A stretch of DNA of 64,000 nt from the NCBI GenBank assembly GCA_963816315.1, contig CAWFJZ010000012.1, forward strand, positions 1 through 64,000, written 5' to 3'. Source of the stretch: CADEEN01 sp963816315. GTDB lineage: Bacteria > Pseudomonadota > Gammaproteobacteria > Burkholderiales > Burkholderiaceae_C. Made by a program: the position numbers and the translations under genes. Each line of letters starts with the position of its first letter. Position 1 is the stretch's first letter. Below the pieces are notes generated by a model. It saw nothing but the letters and a program-made list of their open reading frames with translations. It searched no databases and was not told the origin of the DNA. Positions 17,109 through 25,521 of this stretch are shown piece after piece.

Positions 17109-17226
17109 GGCGCGATGGTAGGCAGGATGCCTTTGCACGGCACGCAAGACGCATTTGAAAAGCGCGCTGTTTCCGCAGCCGGTGCCGCTGCCTACATTGA
17201 ATGCACCGACACCACGGAAGCCTGCG

Positions 17227-17409
17227 ATGAACGACGACTCCACCTATCGTGCACTGACCCCCCTTCAGTTCGCGGCTGTGATGGACAGCGCCAAGCGGTG
17301 CGCAACGCAAGCCCGCCGCGAAGCTGCCGATGCCTTCTGGGACGCGGTGGCACGGCACATGCGCTCGGCCTGGCGCGCGGTGTGCGGCGTCACGGCTAGA
17401 AGACAGTGA
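17227..17409 (+). CDS. Small basic protein, unknown
   Basis: The product is 60 residues from ATG 17227 (MNDDSTYRALTPLQFAAVMD), rich in Ala and Arg, with two Cys and an amphipathic helical look and no signal peptide. The frame extends upstream to 17155, but that part overlaps the promoter region of the divergent LysR gene. The ribosome site is weak. The function is unknown. Confidence 0.4.
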   Translation: MNDDSTYRALTPLQFAAVMDSAKRCATQARREAADAFWDAVARHMRSAWRAVCGVTARRQ

Positions 17410-17525
17410 GTCAGCCGTAATTTCAACCGTCATCCAGCGACCGAAGAAGGACACCGCGTCGCAACCCAACGCGGCTGAAATGACCCCATCGAGTCACCCC
17501 ACCTCGTGCCGCCCGGAGACCTGTC

Positions 17526-17723
17526 ATGAACGCCAGCACCGCTTTCGAACTGCGCTTCCAGTCCCTGTTCCACGAAGGCCGCGGCCTGGTCTTCCCCTGC
17601 GACGCCACCGGCCACGTCAACCTCGACACGCTGAGTGAACGCGCGCGCTGCAACTACTTTTTCGCGCGCAGCGTGATCGGGCGCGACTTCGCGCAACCGG
17701 CCGTGCTGCCGACGCTGCACTGA
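17526..17723 (+). CDS. Small conserved-looking protein, unknown
   Basis: The product is 65 residues (MNASTAFELRFQSLFHEGRG). A mixed, non-repetitive composition with Phe, Tyr and Cys (FPCDATGHVNLDTLSE, ARCNYFFARSVIGRDF) looks like a real folded or partner-binding protein, and I believe similar short proteins are widespread in Burkholderiales. A purine-rich GGAGA stretch precedes ATG 17526. It has no membrane segment. The function is unknown. Confidence 0.6.
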   Translation: MNASTAFELRFQSLFHEGRGLVFPCDATGHVNLDTLSERARCNYFFARSVIGRDFAQPAVLPTLH

Positions 17724-17798
17724 GCGAATCGCCAGCACTCATCGATAGGCCGCGACCTTCATCGTGTAGTCCACCCGCGCGTCGAAAGCGCGCGAGCG

Positions 17799-18194
17799 GC
17801 CACCCTCGACGAGTTGCGGCGGCACGCGCTGCCGGCGGTGTCCGCGGTCAAGCGCGAGCTGACGCTGTTCGACGACAGCGGGAGCAGCGCCACGCTGCTC
17901 ACACCGCCACCGGCGCTCGTTACGGCGCAGCTCGAGATGCTGCTGGCGGCTGCGCTGGCCGGTGCCGGCATCGCGGGCCTGCCGTCGTTCATGGTCGAAG
18001 ACGCGCTGCGCGACGGCCGCCTGGAGCGTGTGCTGCCGTCGTGGCACGGCCTCACGCAGACGCTCTATGCCGCGATGCCGACGCGCCGCCACGTGCCGGC
18101 GCGCTCACGGGCCTTCGTCGATTTCCTGGTGCAGACCTTTGGCGGCACGGACCACGACCCGTGGTTGCCCGCCGCGCCAAGTGCTCAGCGCTGA
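17799..18194 (+). pseudogene. Remnant of a LysR-type regulator (effector-domain half)
   Basis: The frame reads ATLDELRRHALPAVSAVKREL and then a recognisable second half of a LysR effector-binding domain (LTLFDDSGSSATLL, AALAGAGIAGLPSFMVEDAL, GRLERVLPSWHG, ARSRAFVDFLVQTF). No helix-turn-helix and no first half of the domain exist upstream. The frame before 17799 is unrelated, so this is a 5'-truncated relic and not a short gene. It may mark a deletion between the small gene at 17526 and this point. Confidence 0.7.
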
Positions 18195-18202
18195 CCACCC
18201 GG

Positions 18203-19042
18203 TCACGACGGTGGATCGGGCACGAAGCCTGGGAACGGATCGGGCGCCCCGCGCCGCGGCGCGATGACGCCGTTGGCGACCAGGTTGGCGTGGCTGTCGT
18301 AGCGCACCTGCACGATCTCGGCCGGCTGCGCCGTGGCGCGCAGGAACGCGGTGCGGCTGATCGGTGAATGTTCGCGCTCGCCGTGGCCGGTGCCGAGCTT
18401 GTCGCTGCGCTGCGCCAGCGCGGCGTCGCGCTCACGCGCCGGTGCGGCTGACGGCGAGGCCGCTGCGGTCTCGCCCACACTGTTGCCGTCGGCGAGCCTG
18501 CCGCCCTTCTGCGCTGCACCCTCGTCGCGCCCGCTCGAGTACGGCACGGGCTCGAACGGTTGCGGCCGAGGCAACGGAGCGCGCTCGCGAAACACCGCCA
18601 CACCGATCACGCCGACGTTGTGCGGGCGGTCGGTGCGCGCCGCGTACGAGTCAGGCAGCGCGGTGAAGTAGAACGCGGCGGCCTCGGCGTCGCTCTTGCG
18701 CCAGCCGGTGATGTCGGCGCTCTGCCACGGCCCCAAAACGTAGCCGGTCTGCGCTGGCGTGGCGGTGTCGCCGCTGATGGCATTGATGCCATCGACCGAG
18801 AGCACGACGAGCACGCGCGCGCCGCTGCGGTTGGAAAGGCGCACCGCATAGCGCTCGCCAGGGCGGCCGGCGACGTAGGTGCCGCCGCGGTGGCGGTATT
18901 CGGCGAGCACCGTGCCGCGCGCGCGATCGACGATCTGCACGTCCACGAGCTGGCCCGCGGCGGCCCGCACCGGCGCGGCAACGCAGCCGCCCAGCGCGGC
19001 CGCGGCAGCAATGACGAAGAGGACTGCTCGGCGCAGGGCCAT
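18203..19042 (-). CDS. Putative lipoprotein, unknown
   Basis: The product is 279 residues from ATG 19042. The signal peptide ends in AALGGC (Cys 20), a lipobox. An N-terminal beta-rich domain (about 30-150) contains VQIVDRARGTVLAEYRHRGGTYV and GYVLGPWQSADITGWRKSDAEAAAFYFTALPDSYAAR, and is followed by a Pro/Gly/Ala-rich linker and a short C-terminal region. The YAARTDRPHNVGVIGVAVFRE stretch looks conserved. No catalytic motif is evident. It converges with the LysR remnant and diverges from a small membrane protein at 19238. Confidence 0.65.
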   Translation of the reverse strand: MALRRAVLFVIAAAAALGGCVAAPVRAAAGQLVDVQIVDRARGTVLAEYRHRGGTYVAGRPGERYAVRLSNRSGARVLVVLSVDGINAISGDTATPAQTGYVLGPWQSADITGWRKSDAEAAAFYFTALPDSYAARTDRPHNVGVIGVAVFRERAPLPRPQPFEPVPYSSGRDEGAAQKGGRLADGNSVGETAAASPSAAPARERDAALAQRSDKLGTGHGEREHSPISRTAFLRATAQPAEIVQVRYDSHANLVANGVIAPRRGAPDPFPGFVPDPPS

Positions 19043-19237
19043 GGCTTGCTCCAGGAAGGTTGAAAGCGGTTGATACGGCCGGGCAGGGCCCACGGGGTTA
19101 AACCGCCGTCGCCGCCGGCCGCGGTTGCAATCGAAACCGTCGGCGCGCGCCATCGACACCGCGGCGAAACAGTGCACTGGCGAAATGCGTTCTGTCGAAT
19201 CCCGATCCATCCACCGCATTTCGAAAGGAGGGCCGCC

Positions 19238-19429
19238 ATGCAAACCGGCATCGAGCACAGGCCGATCAAGCGCCCGCCGCACTGGGCTGTCTCGCTGACC
19301 TTGCTCGCCGCGCTGGCGTCCGGCAGCGTGCTGGTCGTGATGGCCGCACCCGCACCCGCCTTCGGCGACGACCTGCCGCGCTGGCAGCCGGCTGCCGGCA
19401 CCACCCCGCAACCGCAGACCGCACCATGA
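19238..19429 (+). CDS. Small single-span membrane or exported protein
   Basis: The product is 63 residues from ATG 19238, preceded by a strong AAAGGAGGG site. A hydrophobic helix (about 17-38: WAVSLTLLAALASGSVLVVM) is followed by a short Pro-rich tail. It could be membrane-anchored or exported. The stop overlaps the next start (ATGA), so it is translated with the DUF1127 protein. The function is unknown. Confidence 0.6.
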   Translation: MQTGIEHRPIKRPPHWAVSLTLLAALASGSVLVVMAAPAPAFGDDLPRWQPAAGTTPQPQTAP

Positions 19430-19677
19430 CCGCCGCGCCGCTGATGCCCACCATCGCCACCCACCGTGCCTGGCACCGCCGCCTGGCCGACCTGGCGCGC
19501 GAACGCCTGGCCGCGCTGCGCCGCCGCTCCTCGATGCCGCTGGCCGCGCTCGATGCGCGCACGCTGGCCGACATCGGCGTGCGCCGCAGCGAGATCGCGT
19601 CGATCGACGCCGAGGCCCGCGGCCCGCGCTCGGCCGTCACCCGGCGGCGCATCGTCGCCGCGCCGTACGGCGGCTGA
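19426..19677 (+). CDS. DUF1127-type small protein
   Basis: The product is 83 residues. The C-terminal half carries the DUF1127 pattern (LDARTLADIGVRRSEIASID) within an Arg-rich background. Such small proteins bind RNA or affect phosphate and stress responses in some Alphaproteobacteria, but the role here is unknown. The start overlaps the preceding stop by four bases. It converges with comM. Confidence 0.7.
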   Translation: MTAAPLMPTIATHRAWHRRLADLARERLAALRRRSSMPLAALDARTLADIGVRRSEIASIDAEARGPRSAVTRRRIVAAPYGG

Positions 19678-19695
19678 CCGATCGGGCGGCGCGGA

Positions 19696-21222
19696 TCAGC
19701 CCGCCGGCAGCGCCCGCCGCCACTGCATCGCTTCGGCGAGATGCGTGGCGCTGATGCAGTCGCCAGCGGCCAGGTCGGCGATCGTGCGCGCGACTTTGAG
19801 CACGCGGTGCAGGCCGCGGCCGGTCCAGCCCAGGCGCTCTGCCGCGCGTTGCAGCAGCGCGCGGGCGGCGGCGTCGAGCGCGCAGTGGGTGTCGATGCCG
19901 GCCGGCGTGAGCTCGGCGTTGGCGTGGCCCTGGCGTTGCAGCGCACGCTGGCGTGCCGCCAGCACGCGCGCGGCGACGACGGCGCTCGTCTGGCCGTCGC
20001 GCTCGCCCATCAACTCGTCGGGTTGGACCGCAGGCACCTCGACCTGCAGGTCGATGCGGTCGATCAGCGGCCCCGACAGGCGGCCCTGATAACGCGCCAC
20101 CTGATCCGGCGTGCAGCGGCAGTGGCGGCCGCTGGTCGTGCTGGCGCCGAGCCAGCCGCAAGGGCAGGGGTTCATCGCCGCGACGAGCTGGAAGCGCGCC
20201 GGAAACGAGGCGCTGCGCGCCGCGCGCGAGATCGTGATGCGGCCGGTTTCCAGCGGCTCGCGCAGCGCTTCGAGCGCGCTGCGCGGCATCTCGGGCATCT
20301 CGTCGAGGAACAAGACACCGCCATAGGCCAATGAGATCTCGCCCGGCCGCGGCGGCGAGCCGCCGCCGACGATGGCCGGCGCCGTGGCGCTGTGGTGCGG
20401 CGCCCTGAACGGCCGCACCTTCCACTGCGCACAGTCGAACGGCCCCGCCAGGCTGGCGATGGCTGCGCTGGCCAGCGCTTCGGCCTCGCTCATCGGCGGC
20501 AACAGGCCGGGCAGGCGTTGCGCCAGCATCGACTTGCCGGCGCCGGGCGGGCCGACCATCAACAGGCTGTGCGCGCCGGCGGCAGCGATTTCGAGCGCGC
20601 GTTTGGCCGTCGCCTGGCCGCGCACGTCGGCGAGGTCAGGTGCGCTGATCGCACGTGCGCTGGGGCGCGACGACTGCGCGCGCGGCAGCGGCACGGCCGC
20701 ATCGCCGGGCTGCAATGCGGCCACCACGTCGAGCAAATGGCGCGCGCTGCACACCGGTACGGCTTCGGCCAGCGCCGCTTCGCGCGCGCTCGCCTCGGGC
20801 AGCACCAGCGTGCGTGTGCTGTCGCTGCCCCCCAACGCGAGCGCCAGCGCCAGCGCGCCGCGCACCGGCCGCAGCTCGCCGGCCAGGCTCAACTCGCCGG
20901 CGAACTCGTAGTGCTGCAACGCCGACGCGTCGATCTGCCCGTCGGCGGCGAGGATGCCCAGGGCGATCGGTAGGTCGAAGCGCCCCGAGTCTTTCGGCAG
21001 TTCGGCCGGCGCCAGGTTGACGGTGATGCGCTTGTTCGTCGGGAAGGCCAAGCCGCTTTGCAGCAGCGCCGCGCGCACCCGCTCGCGTGCTTCCTTGACT
21101 TCGGTGTCGGCCAAGCCGACGAGCGTGAAGCTCGGCAGGCCATTGGCCAGATGCACCTCCACCTGCACCGGCGGCGCGTCCATGCCGTCGAGTGCGCGGC
21201 TCATCACCACGGCCAATGTCAT
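19696..21222 (-). CDS. comM: ComM/YifB family ATPase (Mg-chelatase-like)
   Basis: The 508-residue product belongs to the YifB family of AAA+ proteins, whose ComM members drive branch migration during natural transformation. The N-terminal Lon-protease-like domain comes first (about 1-165, LANGLPSFTLVGLADTEVKEA). The AAA+ domain follows, with Walker A GPPGAGKS, Walker B GGVLFLDEM and sensor regions (PRSALEALREPLETGRITISRA, AMNPCPCGW), and a C-terminal helical lid domain with a conserved Cys pair (HCRCTPDQ). ATG 21222 follows GAGGAGC. Full length, no defects seen. Confidence 0.93.
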   Translation of the reverse strand: MTLAVVMSRALDGMDAPPVQVEVHLANGLPSFTLVGLADTEVKEARERVRAALLQSGLAFPTNKRITVNLAPAELPKDSGRFDLPIALGILAADGQIDASALQHYEFAGELSLAGELRPVRGALALALALGGSDSTRTLVLPEASAREAALAEAVPVCSARHLLDVVAALQPGDAAVPLPRAQSSRPSARAISAPDLADVRGQATAKRALEIAAAGAHSLLMVGPPGAGKSMLAQRLPGLLPPMSEAEALASAAIASLAGPFDCAQWKVRPFRAPHHSATAPAIVGGGSPPRPGEISLAYGGVLFLDEMPEMPRSALEALREPLETGRITISRAARSASFPARFQLVAAMNPCPCGWLGASTTSGRHCRCTPDQVARYQGRLSGPLIDRIDLQVEVPAVQPDELMGERDGQTSAVVAARVLAARQRALQRQGHANAELTPAGIDTHCALDAAARALLQRAAERLGWTGRGLHRVLKVARTIADLAAGDCISATHLAEAMQWRRALPAG

Positions 21223-21422
21223 TGCGGGCTCCTCGTCCTCGTTGTCCAGCGCGGCGATTCTGGGCAGGACGTGACGGCGCGTCGTTCCCTCCAAAGGGGG
21301 AGGCACCCGGGTGGTGCGGCCCTGATCGATTCACCGATGTGGTGCGTGATGGGCCGCGCGCTCGGCCTCGTTACGCCCTGGCCTGGGGCGCCCAAGCGGC
21401 TGCGGCCACGGCACGGAAGCTG

Positions 21423-21516
21423 CGAAAAGCATGTCGGCGCCTGGGCCTCGACGACCAAGGGCAACAAAGATCACGGCAAGCGCAGTCTCGTCCTCGGCGT
21501 CAAGTACAACTTTTAA
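21423..21516 (+). pseudogene. Possible 3' remnant of a porin gene ahead of glnK
   Basis: The last roughly 30 codons before glnK read WASTTKGNKDHGKRSLVLGVKYNF and stop at TAA 21514-21516. The alternating hydrophobic strand ending in Phe is typical of the last strand of an outer-membrane beta-barrel. In many Burkholderiales a TorF-type porin gene precedes glnK-amtB. The sequence upstream in this frame does not continue as a porin, so only the tail seems left. The identification is tentative. Confidence 0.35.
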
Positions 21517-21527
21517 GGAACACGAAC

Positions 21528-21866
21528 ATGAAGATGGTCACTGCCATCATCAAGCCGTTCAAGCTCGACGAGGTGCGCGAAGCCCTCTCGGCCGTGGGCG
21601 TGCAGGGCATCACCGTCACCGAAGTCAAGGGCTTCGGGCGGCAGAAGGGTCACACCGAGCTGTACCGCGGCGCCGAGTACGTGGTCGATTTCTTGCCGAA
21701 GGTGCGCATCGACGCCGCGGTCGATGACGCCGTCGTCGATCGTGTCATCGAAGCGATCGAGGCCTCGGCGCGCACCGGCAAGATCGGCGACGGAAAAATC
21801 TTCGTCATGCCGATCGAGCAGGTCTTGCGCATCCGCACCGGCGAGAGCGGCAAAGACGCGCTCTAG
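21528..21866 (+). CDS. glnK: PII nitrogen-regulatory protein GlnK
   Basis: The product is 112 residues, full PII length. It contains the T-loop with the uridylylation tyrosine (YRGAEY, Y51), the ATP/2-oxoglutarate-binding regions (VKGFGRQKGHTE, TGKIGDGKIFVMPIEQVLRIRTGE) and the C-terminal basic segment. It senses nitrogen and energy status and blocks the ammonium channel. ATG 21528 follows AAGGAA. The ammonium transporter begins 30 bases downstream, the standard glnK-amtB pair. Confidence 0.97.
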   Translation: MKMVTAIIKPFKLDEVREALSAVGVQGITVTEVKGFGRQKGHTELYRGAEYVVDFLPKVRIDAAVDDAVVDRVIEAIEASARTGKIGDGKIFVMPIEQVLRIRTGESGKDAL

Positions 21867-21895
21867 ACCACAACACAACAAAGACGACGATCAAC

Positions 21896-23380
21896 ATGTT
21901 GAACAAACTCATTGCTTCCCTCGTGCTCGGCGCAGCCTTGTTCGGCCTGGCCGACACCAGCTTTGCGCAAGCGGCTTCGGCGCCGGCTGTTGCGGCGCCT
22001 GCCGACGCACCGGCGGCCGCGGCGGCGCCCGCCGATGCCGCGTCTGCCGCCGCACCCGCCGCCACACCGGTGCCCAACAAGGGCGATACGGCGTGGATGA
22101 CGGTGGCCACCGCGCTCGTCATCCTGATGACGATCCCCGGCCTGGCGCTGTTCTACGGCGGCCTGGTGCGCAGCAAGAACATGCTGTCGGTGCTGATGCA
22201 GGTCTTCATGGTGTTCTCGCTGATCACGGTGTTGTGGGTGATCTACGGCTACTCGCTGGCCTTCACCGCGAGCAACCCGTTCTTCGGCACGCTCGACAAA
22301 CTGTTCCTGAAAGGCATGACACCGGACAGCGTGGCCGCCACGTTCAGCAAGGGCGTGTACCTGCCGGAGTTCAGCTTCGTCGCCTTCCAGGGCACGTTCG
22401 CGGCCATCACCTGCTGCCTGATCGTCGGCGCGTTCGCCGAGCGCATCAAGTTCTCGGCCGTGCTGCTGTTCTCGGTGCTGTGGTTCACCTTCGCCTACCT
22501 GCCGATCGCGCACATGGTCTGGTACTGGGACGGCCCGGACGCGATCACGAGCGAGAAGACGCTGGAGACGGTGACCGCCGCAGCGGGCTTCATGTGGGCC
22601 AAGGGCGCGCTCGACTTTGCCGGCGGCACCGTCGTGCACATCAATGCCGCGGTCGCCGGCCTGGTCGGCGCCTATCTGCTCGGCAAGCGCGTCGGCTACG
22701 GCAAGGAATCGATGCCGCCGCACAGCCTGCCGCTGACGATGATCGGCGCGTCGTTGCTGTGGGTCGGCTGGTTCGGCTTCAACGCCGGCTCGAACCTCGA
22801 AGCCAACGGCCTGACCGCACTCGCGTTCTTGAACACGACGATCGCCACCGCCGCTGCGGCACTGGCCTGGTCGGCCGGTGAAGCGCTGATGCGCGGCAAG
22901 GCGTCGATGCTCGGCGCGGCGTCGGGCGCGGTGTCGGGGCTGGTGGCGATCACGCCGGCCTGCGGCTTCGTCGGCGTCGGCGGCGCACTGGTCATCGGCC
23001 TCGTCGCCGGCCTGCTCTGCCTGTGGGGCGTCAACGGCCTGAAGAAGTTGCTCGGCGCCGACGACTCGCTCGATGTGTTCGGCGTGCACGGCGTCGGCGG
23101 CATCACCGGCGCGCTGCTCACCGGCGTCTTCGCCGCGCCGTCGCTCGGCGGCACGGGCATCTGCAACTACGTCACCAACAAGTGCGGCGAGTGGGGCAGC
23201 ATCGGCGGCCAGGTCTGGGTGCAGGCGCAAGGCATCTTCTGGACGATCCTGATCTCCGGCATCGTCGCCTTCATTGCCTACAAGCTGGTCGATCTGACGA
23301 TCGGTCTGCGCGTGGCCGAAGAAGAAGAGCGCGAGGGCCTGGACATCAGCTCGCACGGCGAGACGGCGTACAGCAAGTAA
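21896..23380 (+). CDS. amtB: Ammonium transporter AmtB
   Basis: The product is 494 residues. A signal peptide (about 1-24) and a long Ala/Pro linker (about 25-60) precede the eleven-helix ammonium channel. The family signature (DFAGGTVVHINAAVAGLVGA) carries the first pore His, and VFGVHGVGG carries the second. The Phe-gate region and the C-terminal cytoplasmic tail (RVAEEEEREGLDISSHGE) that contacts GlnK are present. It is paired with glnK, and a hairpin terminator follows at 23398. Confidence 0.97.
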   Translation: MLNKLIASLVLGAALFGLADTSFAQAASAPAVAAPADAPAAAAAPADAASAAAPAATPVPNKGDTAWMTVATALVILMTIPGLALFYGGLVRSKNMLSVLMQVFMVFSLITVLWVIYGYSLAFTASNPFFGTLDKLFLKGMTPDSVAATFSKGVYLPEFSFVAFQGTFAAITCCLIVGAFAERIKFSAVLLFSVLWFTFAYLPIAHMVWYWDGPDAITSEKTLETVTAAAGFMWAKGALDFAGGTVVHINAAVAGLVGAYLLGKRVGYGKESMPPHSLPLTMIGASLLWVGWFGFNAGSNLEANGLTALAFLNTTIATAAAALAWSAGEALMRGKASMLGAASGAVSGLVAITPACGFVGVGGALVIGLVAGLLCLWGVNGLKKLLGADDSLDVFGVHGVGGITGALLTGVFAAPSLGGTGICNYVTNKCGEWGSIGGQVWVQAQGIFWTILISGIVAFIAYKLVDLTIGLRVAEEEEREGLDISSHGETAYSK

Positions 23381-23397
23381 GCCTGCGCTGCTTCATG

Positions 23398-23425
23398 AAG
23401 AAGGCCACCGCGAGGTGGCCTTCTT
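23398..23425 (+). terminator. Hairpin terminator after amtB
   Basis: A 12-base perfect stem (AAGAAGGCCACC / GGTGGCCTTCTT) encloses a GCGA loop 17 bases after the amtB stop. The T-rich end of the stem (TTCTTGC) is short, so it may work as a weak intrinsic terminator. The palindrome could act in both directions. Confidence 0.75.
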
Positions 23426-23457
23426 GCATTGGATTGAACCTCCGTGCATTCGCGCGC

Positions 23458-24405
23458 ATGATCGCCATCGACCCACCAGCCCAAACAGCCCGGATGGCAC
23501 GCGCACCCCTCGCACACCCTGCGCCAGGCGGTCGAGAGCCGCGTCTGCGCATGACGGCGCTCGCATGCATCGGCTTGATGTTGTGCACGCTGTTGCTCTG
23601 GGCCTGCGCTAGCCCGTCGCGCAGCGGCAGCGCGAAAGTTGCGCTGGTCATCGGCAACGCCGCGTACGAAAACGCCGCGCCGCTGAAGAACCCGGCCAAT
23701 GACGCCGCCGACATGTGCGCGGCGTTGAAGAAACTCGGTTTCAGGACGCTGTGCCACACCAACTTGCGCGATCGGGCGGAGTTCGAGGCCCACGTTCAGG
23801 ACTACATCGGCCAACTCGATGCGGACTCCGTGGGCGTCTTCTACTACTCGGGCCACGGCGTGCAAGCGGGCCTCGCAAACTATCTGATCCCGACGCAGGT
23901 GTTGCCCAAGACCGTCACCGAAGATCCGACGCGCGTTTTGTATGGCGTCAACGAGCTGTTCGACCGCCTGCGACAGAAGACGACGAAATTCCAGCTCGTG
24001 ATCCTGGACGCCTGCCGCACCGATCTGTTCGCACCACCGCCGCGAGCCAGCACACGCTCGGCGCTGATCCGCTCGCTCGACACCGTGGCCCGGGCGAGCA
24101 ACGGCCTGCAACCGATCACCGACGCACCCGCCGGCACGATGGTGCTCTACGCGACGGCATCGAAGGACACTGCGTTCGACGGCGAAGGACGCAACGGCCC
24201 GCTGACCAAACACATCCTCGACAACATCGCCACGCCGGGCGTTCAGGTGGAGGGCTTCATCAAGCTGGTCATCCAAGGCGTGGAGTCGGAGACGTCCACG
24301 GACTATCGCAAGCGCCAGACGCCATTTATCTACGGCTCGTACAGCGGCAAGTTCTGCTTTGCGGGCTGCGACATCGTGCTCCCGCCGGTGACGCCCTCGT
24401 TCTGA
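23458..24405 (+). CDS. Caspase-like (peptidase C14) lipoprotein
   Basis: The product is about 315 residues. A basic N-terminus and hydrophobic segment end in LLLWAC (Cys 50), a probable lipobox. A caspase-fold domain follows with the start pattern KVALVIGNAAYENAAPLKNP, the His of the dyad in YYSGHGVQ (H133) and the Cys in ILDACRTD (C186). Bacterial periplasmic caspase-like proteins of this type are mostly uncharacterised. ATG 23458 is the first start after the amtB terminator. ATG 23494 and 23551 are alternatives, the last giving a signal peptide without a basic end. It converges with a beta-barrel protein gene. Confidence 0.85.
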   Translation: MIAIDPPAQTARMARAPLAHPAPGGREPRLRMTALACIGLMLCTLLLWACASPSRSGSAKVALVIGNAAYENAAPLKNPANDAADMCAALKKLGFRTLCHTNLRDRAEFEAHVQDYIGQLDADSVGVFYYSGHGVQAGLANYLIPTQVLPKTVTEDPTRVLYGVNELFDRLRQKTTKFQLVILDACRTDLFAPPPRASTRSALIRSLDTVARASNGLQPITDAPAGTMVLYATASKDTAFDGEGRNGPLTKHILDNIATPGVQVEGFIKLVIQGVESETSTDYRKRQTPFIYGSYSGKFCFAGCDIVLPPVTPSF

Positions 24406-24445
24406 GAGCGCTGTGGCGCCGCGCGAGGGCGGCTTGAGCAGCCGA

Positions 24446-25132
24446 TCAAAACCTGGCAACGAGCCCGAGCGTCAGCCCATGCGTCAGGTCGCGACCATCC
24501 TGGCCCGGAGCCGCATCCTTCGAGCTGAAAACCTGCGTGCGGTAGCCCATGGTGAACGTCAGCATTTTCGCCACCGAGCCGGTTGCAAGGCTGTAGGCCA
24601 GACCCACCTCGCCCAGCTGATAGTCGGCATCGAACTCGATGTCGTCGTCGTTTTTCTTGGCTGGGGTTTTCAACCAACCGTAGCCAAACGATCCATAGAG
24701 CGCGAATGCACCGCCCAGCGGCGCCGTCGCACTCACGCCGGCGACCGGCCCGGACAACTTGTAGGCTTGCGAACCCACCTGCGCCAGCTTCTTGTAGCCG
24801 AGCGTGACCACCACGCTGGGGGCGACGAAGTAGCCCAGGTTGACGTCGAACTCTTTGCGCGTGTCGCCGGGCCTATCGATGAATTGGTAGCGCGTTGGCC
24901 GATATCCGCTGATGGAACCCATGAAGTCCCGATAGCGCACGACCAGCTGCGGAACAAAAATCACTTTGTCCTTGGCCGGCTCCTGCGTGATGGCGCCGTC
25001 GTCGCCGTAGCTGAACGTCGTCCATTGCGTGTTCCAGGCCTTCAGCCCCAGCGACACGCTGAGATCCGATTCCTGCGCCTTCGTCGCGCCGGTGAAGCAA
25101 ACAGCCAGCGTCATGAGAACCCACTTCTTCAT
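24446..25132 (-). CDS. Outer-membrane beta-barrel protein, unknown
   Basis: The product is 228 residues with a Sec signal peptide (MKKWVLMTLAVCFTGATKAQ). The mature part alternates amphipathic strands (DLSVSLGLKAWNTQWTTFSY, VIFVPQLVVRYRDFMGSI, FDVNLGYFVAPSVVVTLGYK, ALYGSFGYGWLKTP, GEVGLAYSLATG, LTFTMGYRTQVF) and ends in LTLGLVARF, the C-terminal Phe motif of barrels. About eight to ten strands are likely. A GGAGG site precedes ATG 25132. The ligand and role are unknown. Confidence 0.75.
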   Translation of the reverse strand: MKKWVLMTLAVCFTGATKAQESDLSVSLGLKAWNTQWTTFSYGDDGAITQEPAKDKVIFVPQLVVRYRDFMGSISGYRPTRYQFIDRPGDTRKEFDVNLGYFVAPSVVVTLGYKKLAQVGSQAYKLSGPVAGVSATAPLGGAFALYGSFGYGWLKTPAKKNDDDIEFDADYQLGEVGLAYSLATGSVAKMLTFTMGYRTQVFSSKDAAPGQDGRDLTHGLTLGLVARF

Positions 25133-25305
25133 GTGTGACCTCCGGTGACCGTCAGCGGCTGGCGGCGCCGCACGACAAAGATAGTTCTGTTGCGCCCGGG
25201 AGGCGCACTTCAAACGTGGTCCCCGGGTGGCGGCCGTGGCAGTCAAGCGCTAGAGTTTCTGCAGAAGCGGCGTCTGCCGCCGCGCTCATCAACACCAGGA
25301 CGTGT

Positions 25306-25521
25306 GTGGTGAAGGACTTCACGCTGTCCGTTGTCGGCGTCGTTTTTCTGGCGCTCGGCATCGGCTTGACCTTCCACTGGCTGTACCCGCGCGTCGAGCT
25401 GTCGGCGGAGCTGGCGGGGCTGTTCGGCTTCATCGCCTTGCTGATCAGGCTGGTGCTCGCCAGGGGCTGGGCGCTGCTGCACAAGCCGCGTCCGCCCGCC
25501 GAGACCGAGGCCCACAAGTGA
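25306..25521 (+). CDS. Small two-span membrane protein
   Basis: The product is about 71 residues from GTG 25306 (GTG 25309 is also possible). Two hydrophobic helices (LSVVGVVFLALGIGLTFHWLY and LAGLFGFIALLIRLVLARGW) flank a short loop. The stop overlaps the next start (GTGA), so it is coupled to the lipoprotein at 25518. The function is unknown. Confidence 0.5.
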   Translation: MVKDFTLSVVGVVFLALGIGLTFHWLYPRVELSAELAGLFGFIALLIRLVLARGWALLHKPRPPAETEAHK

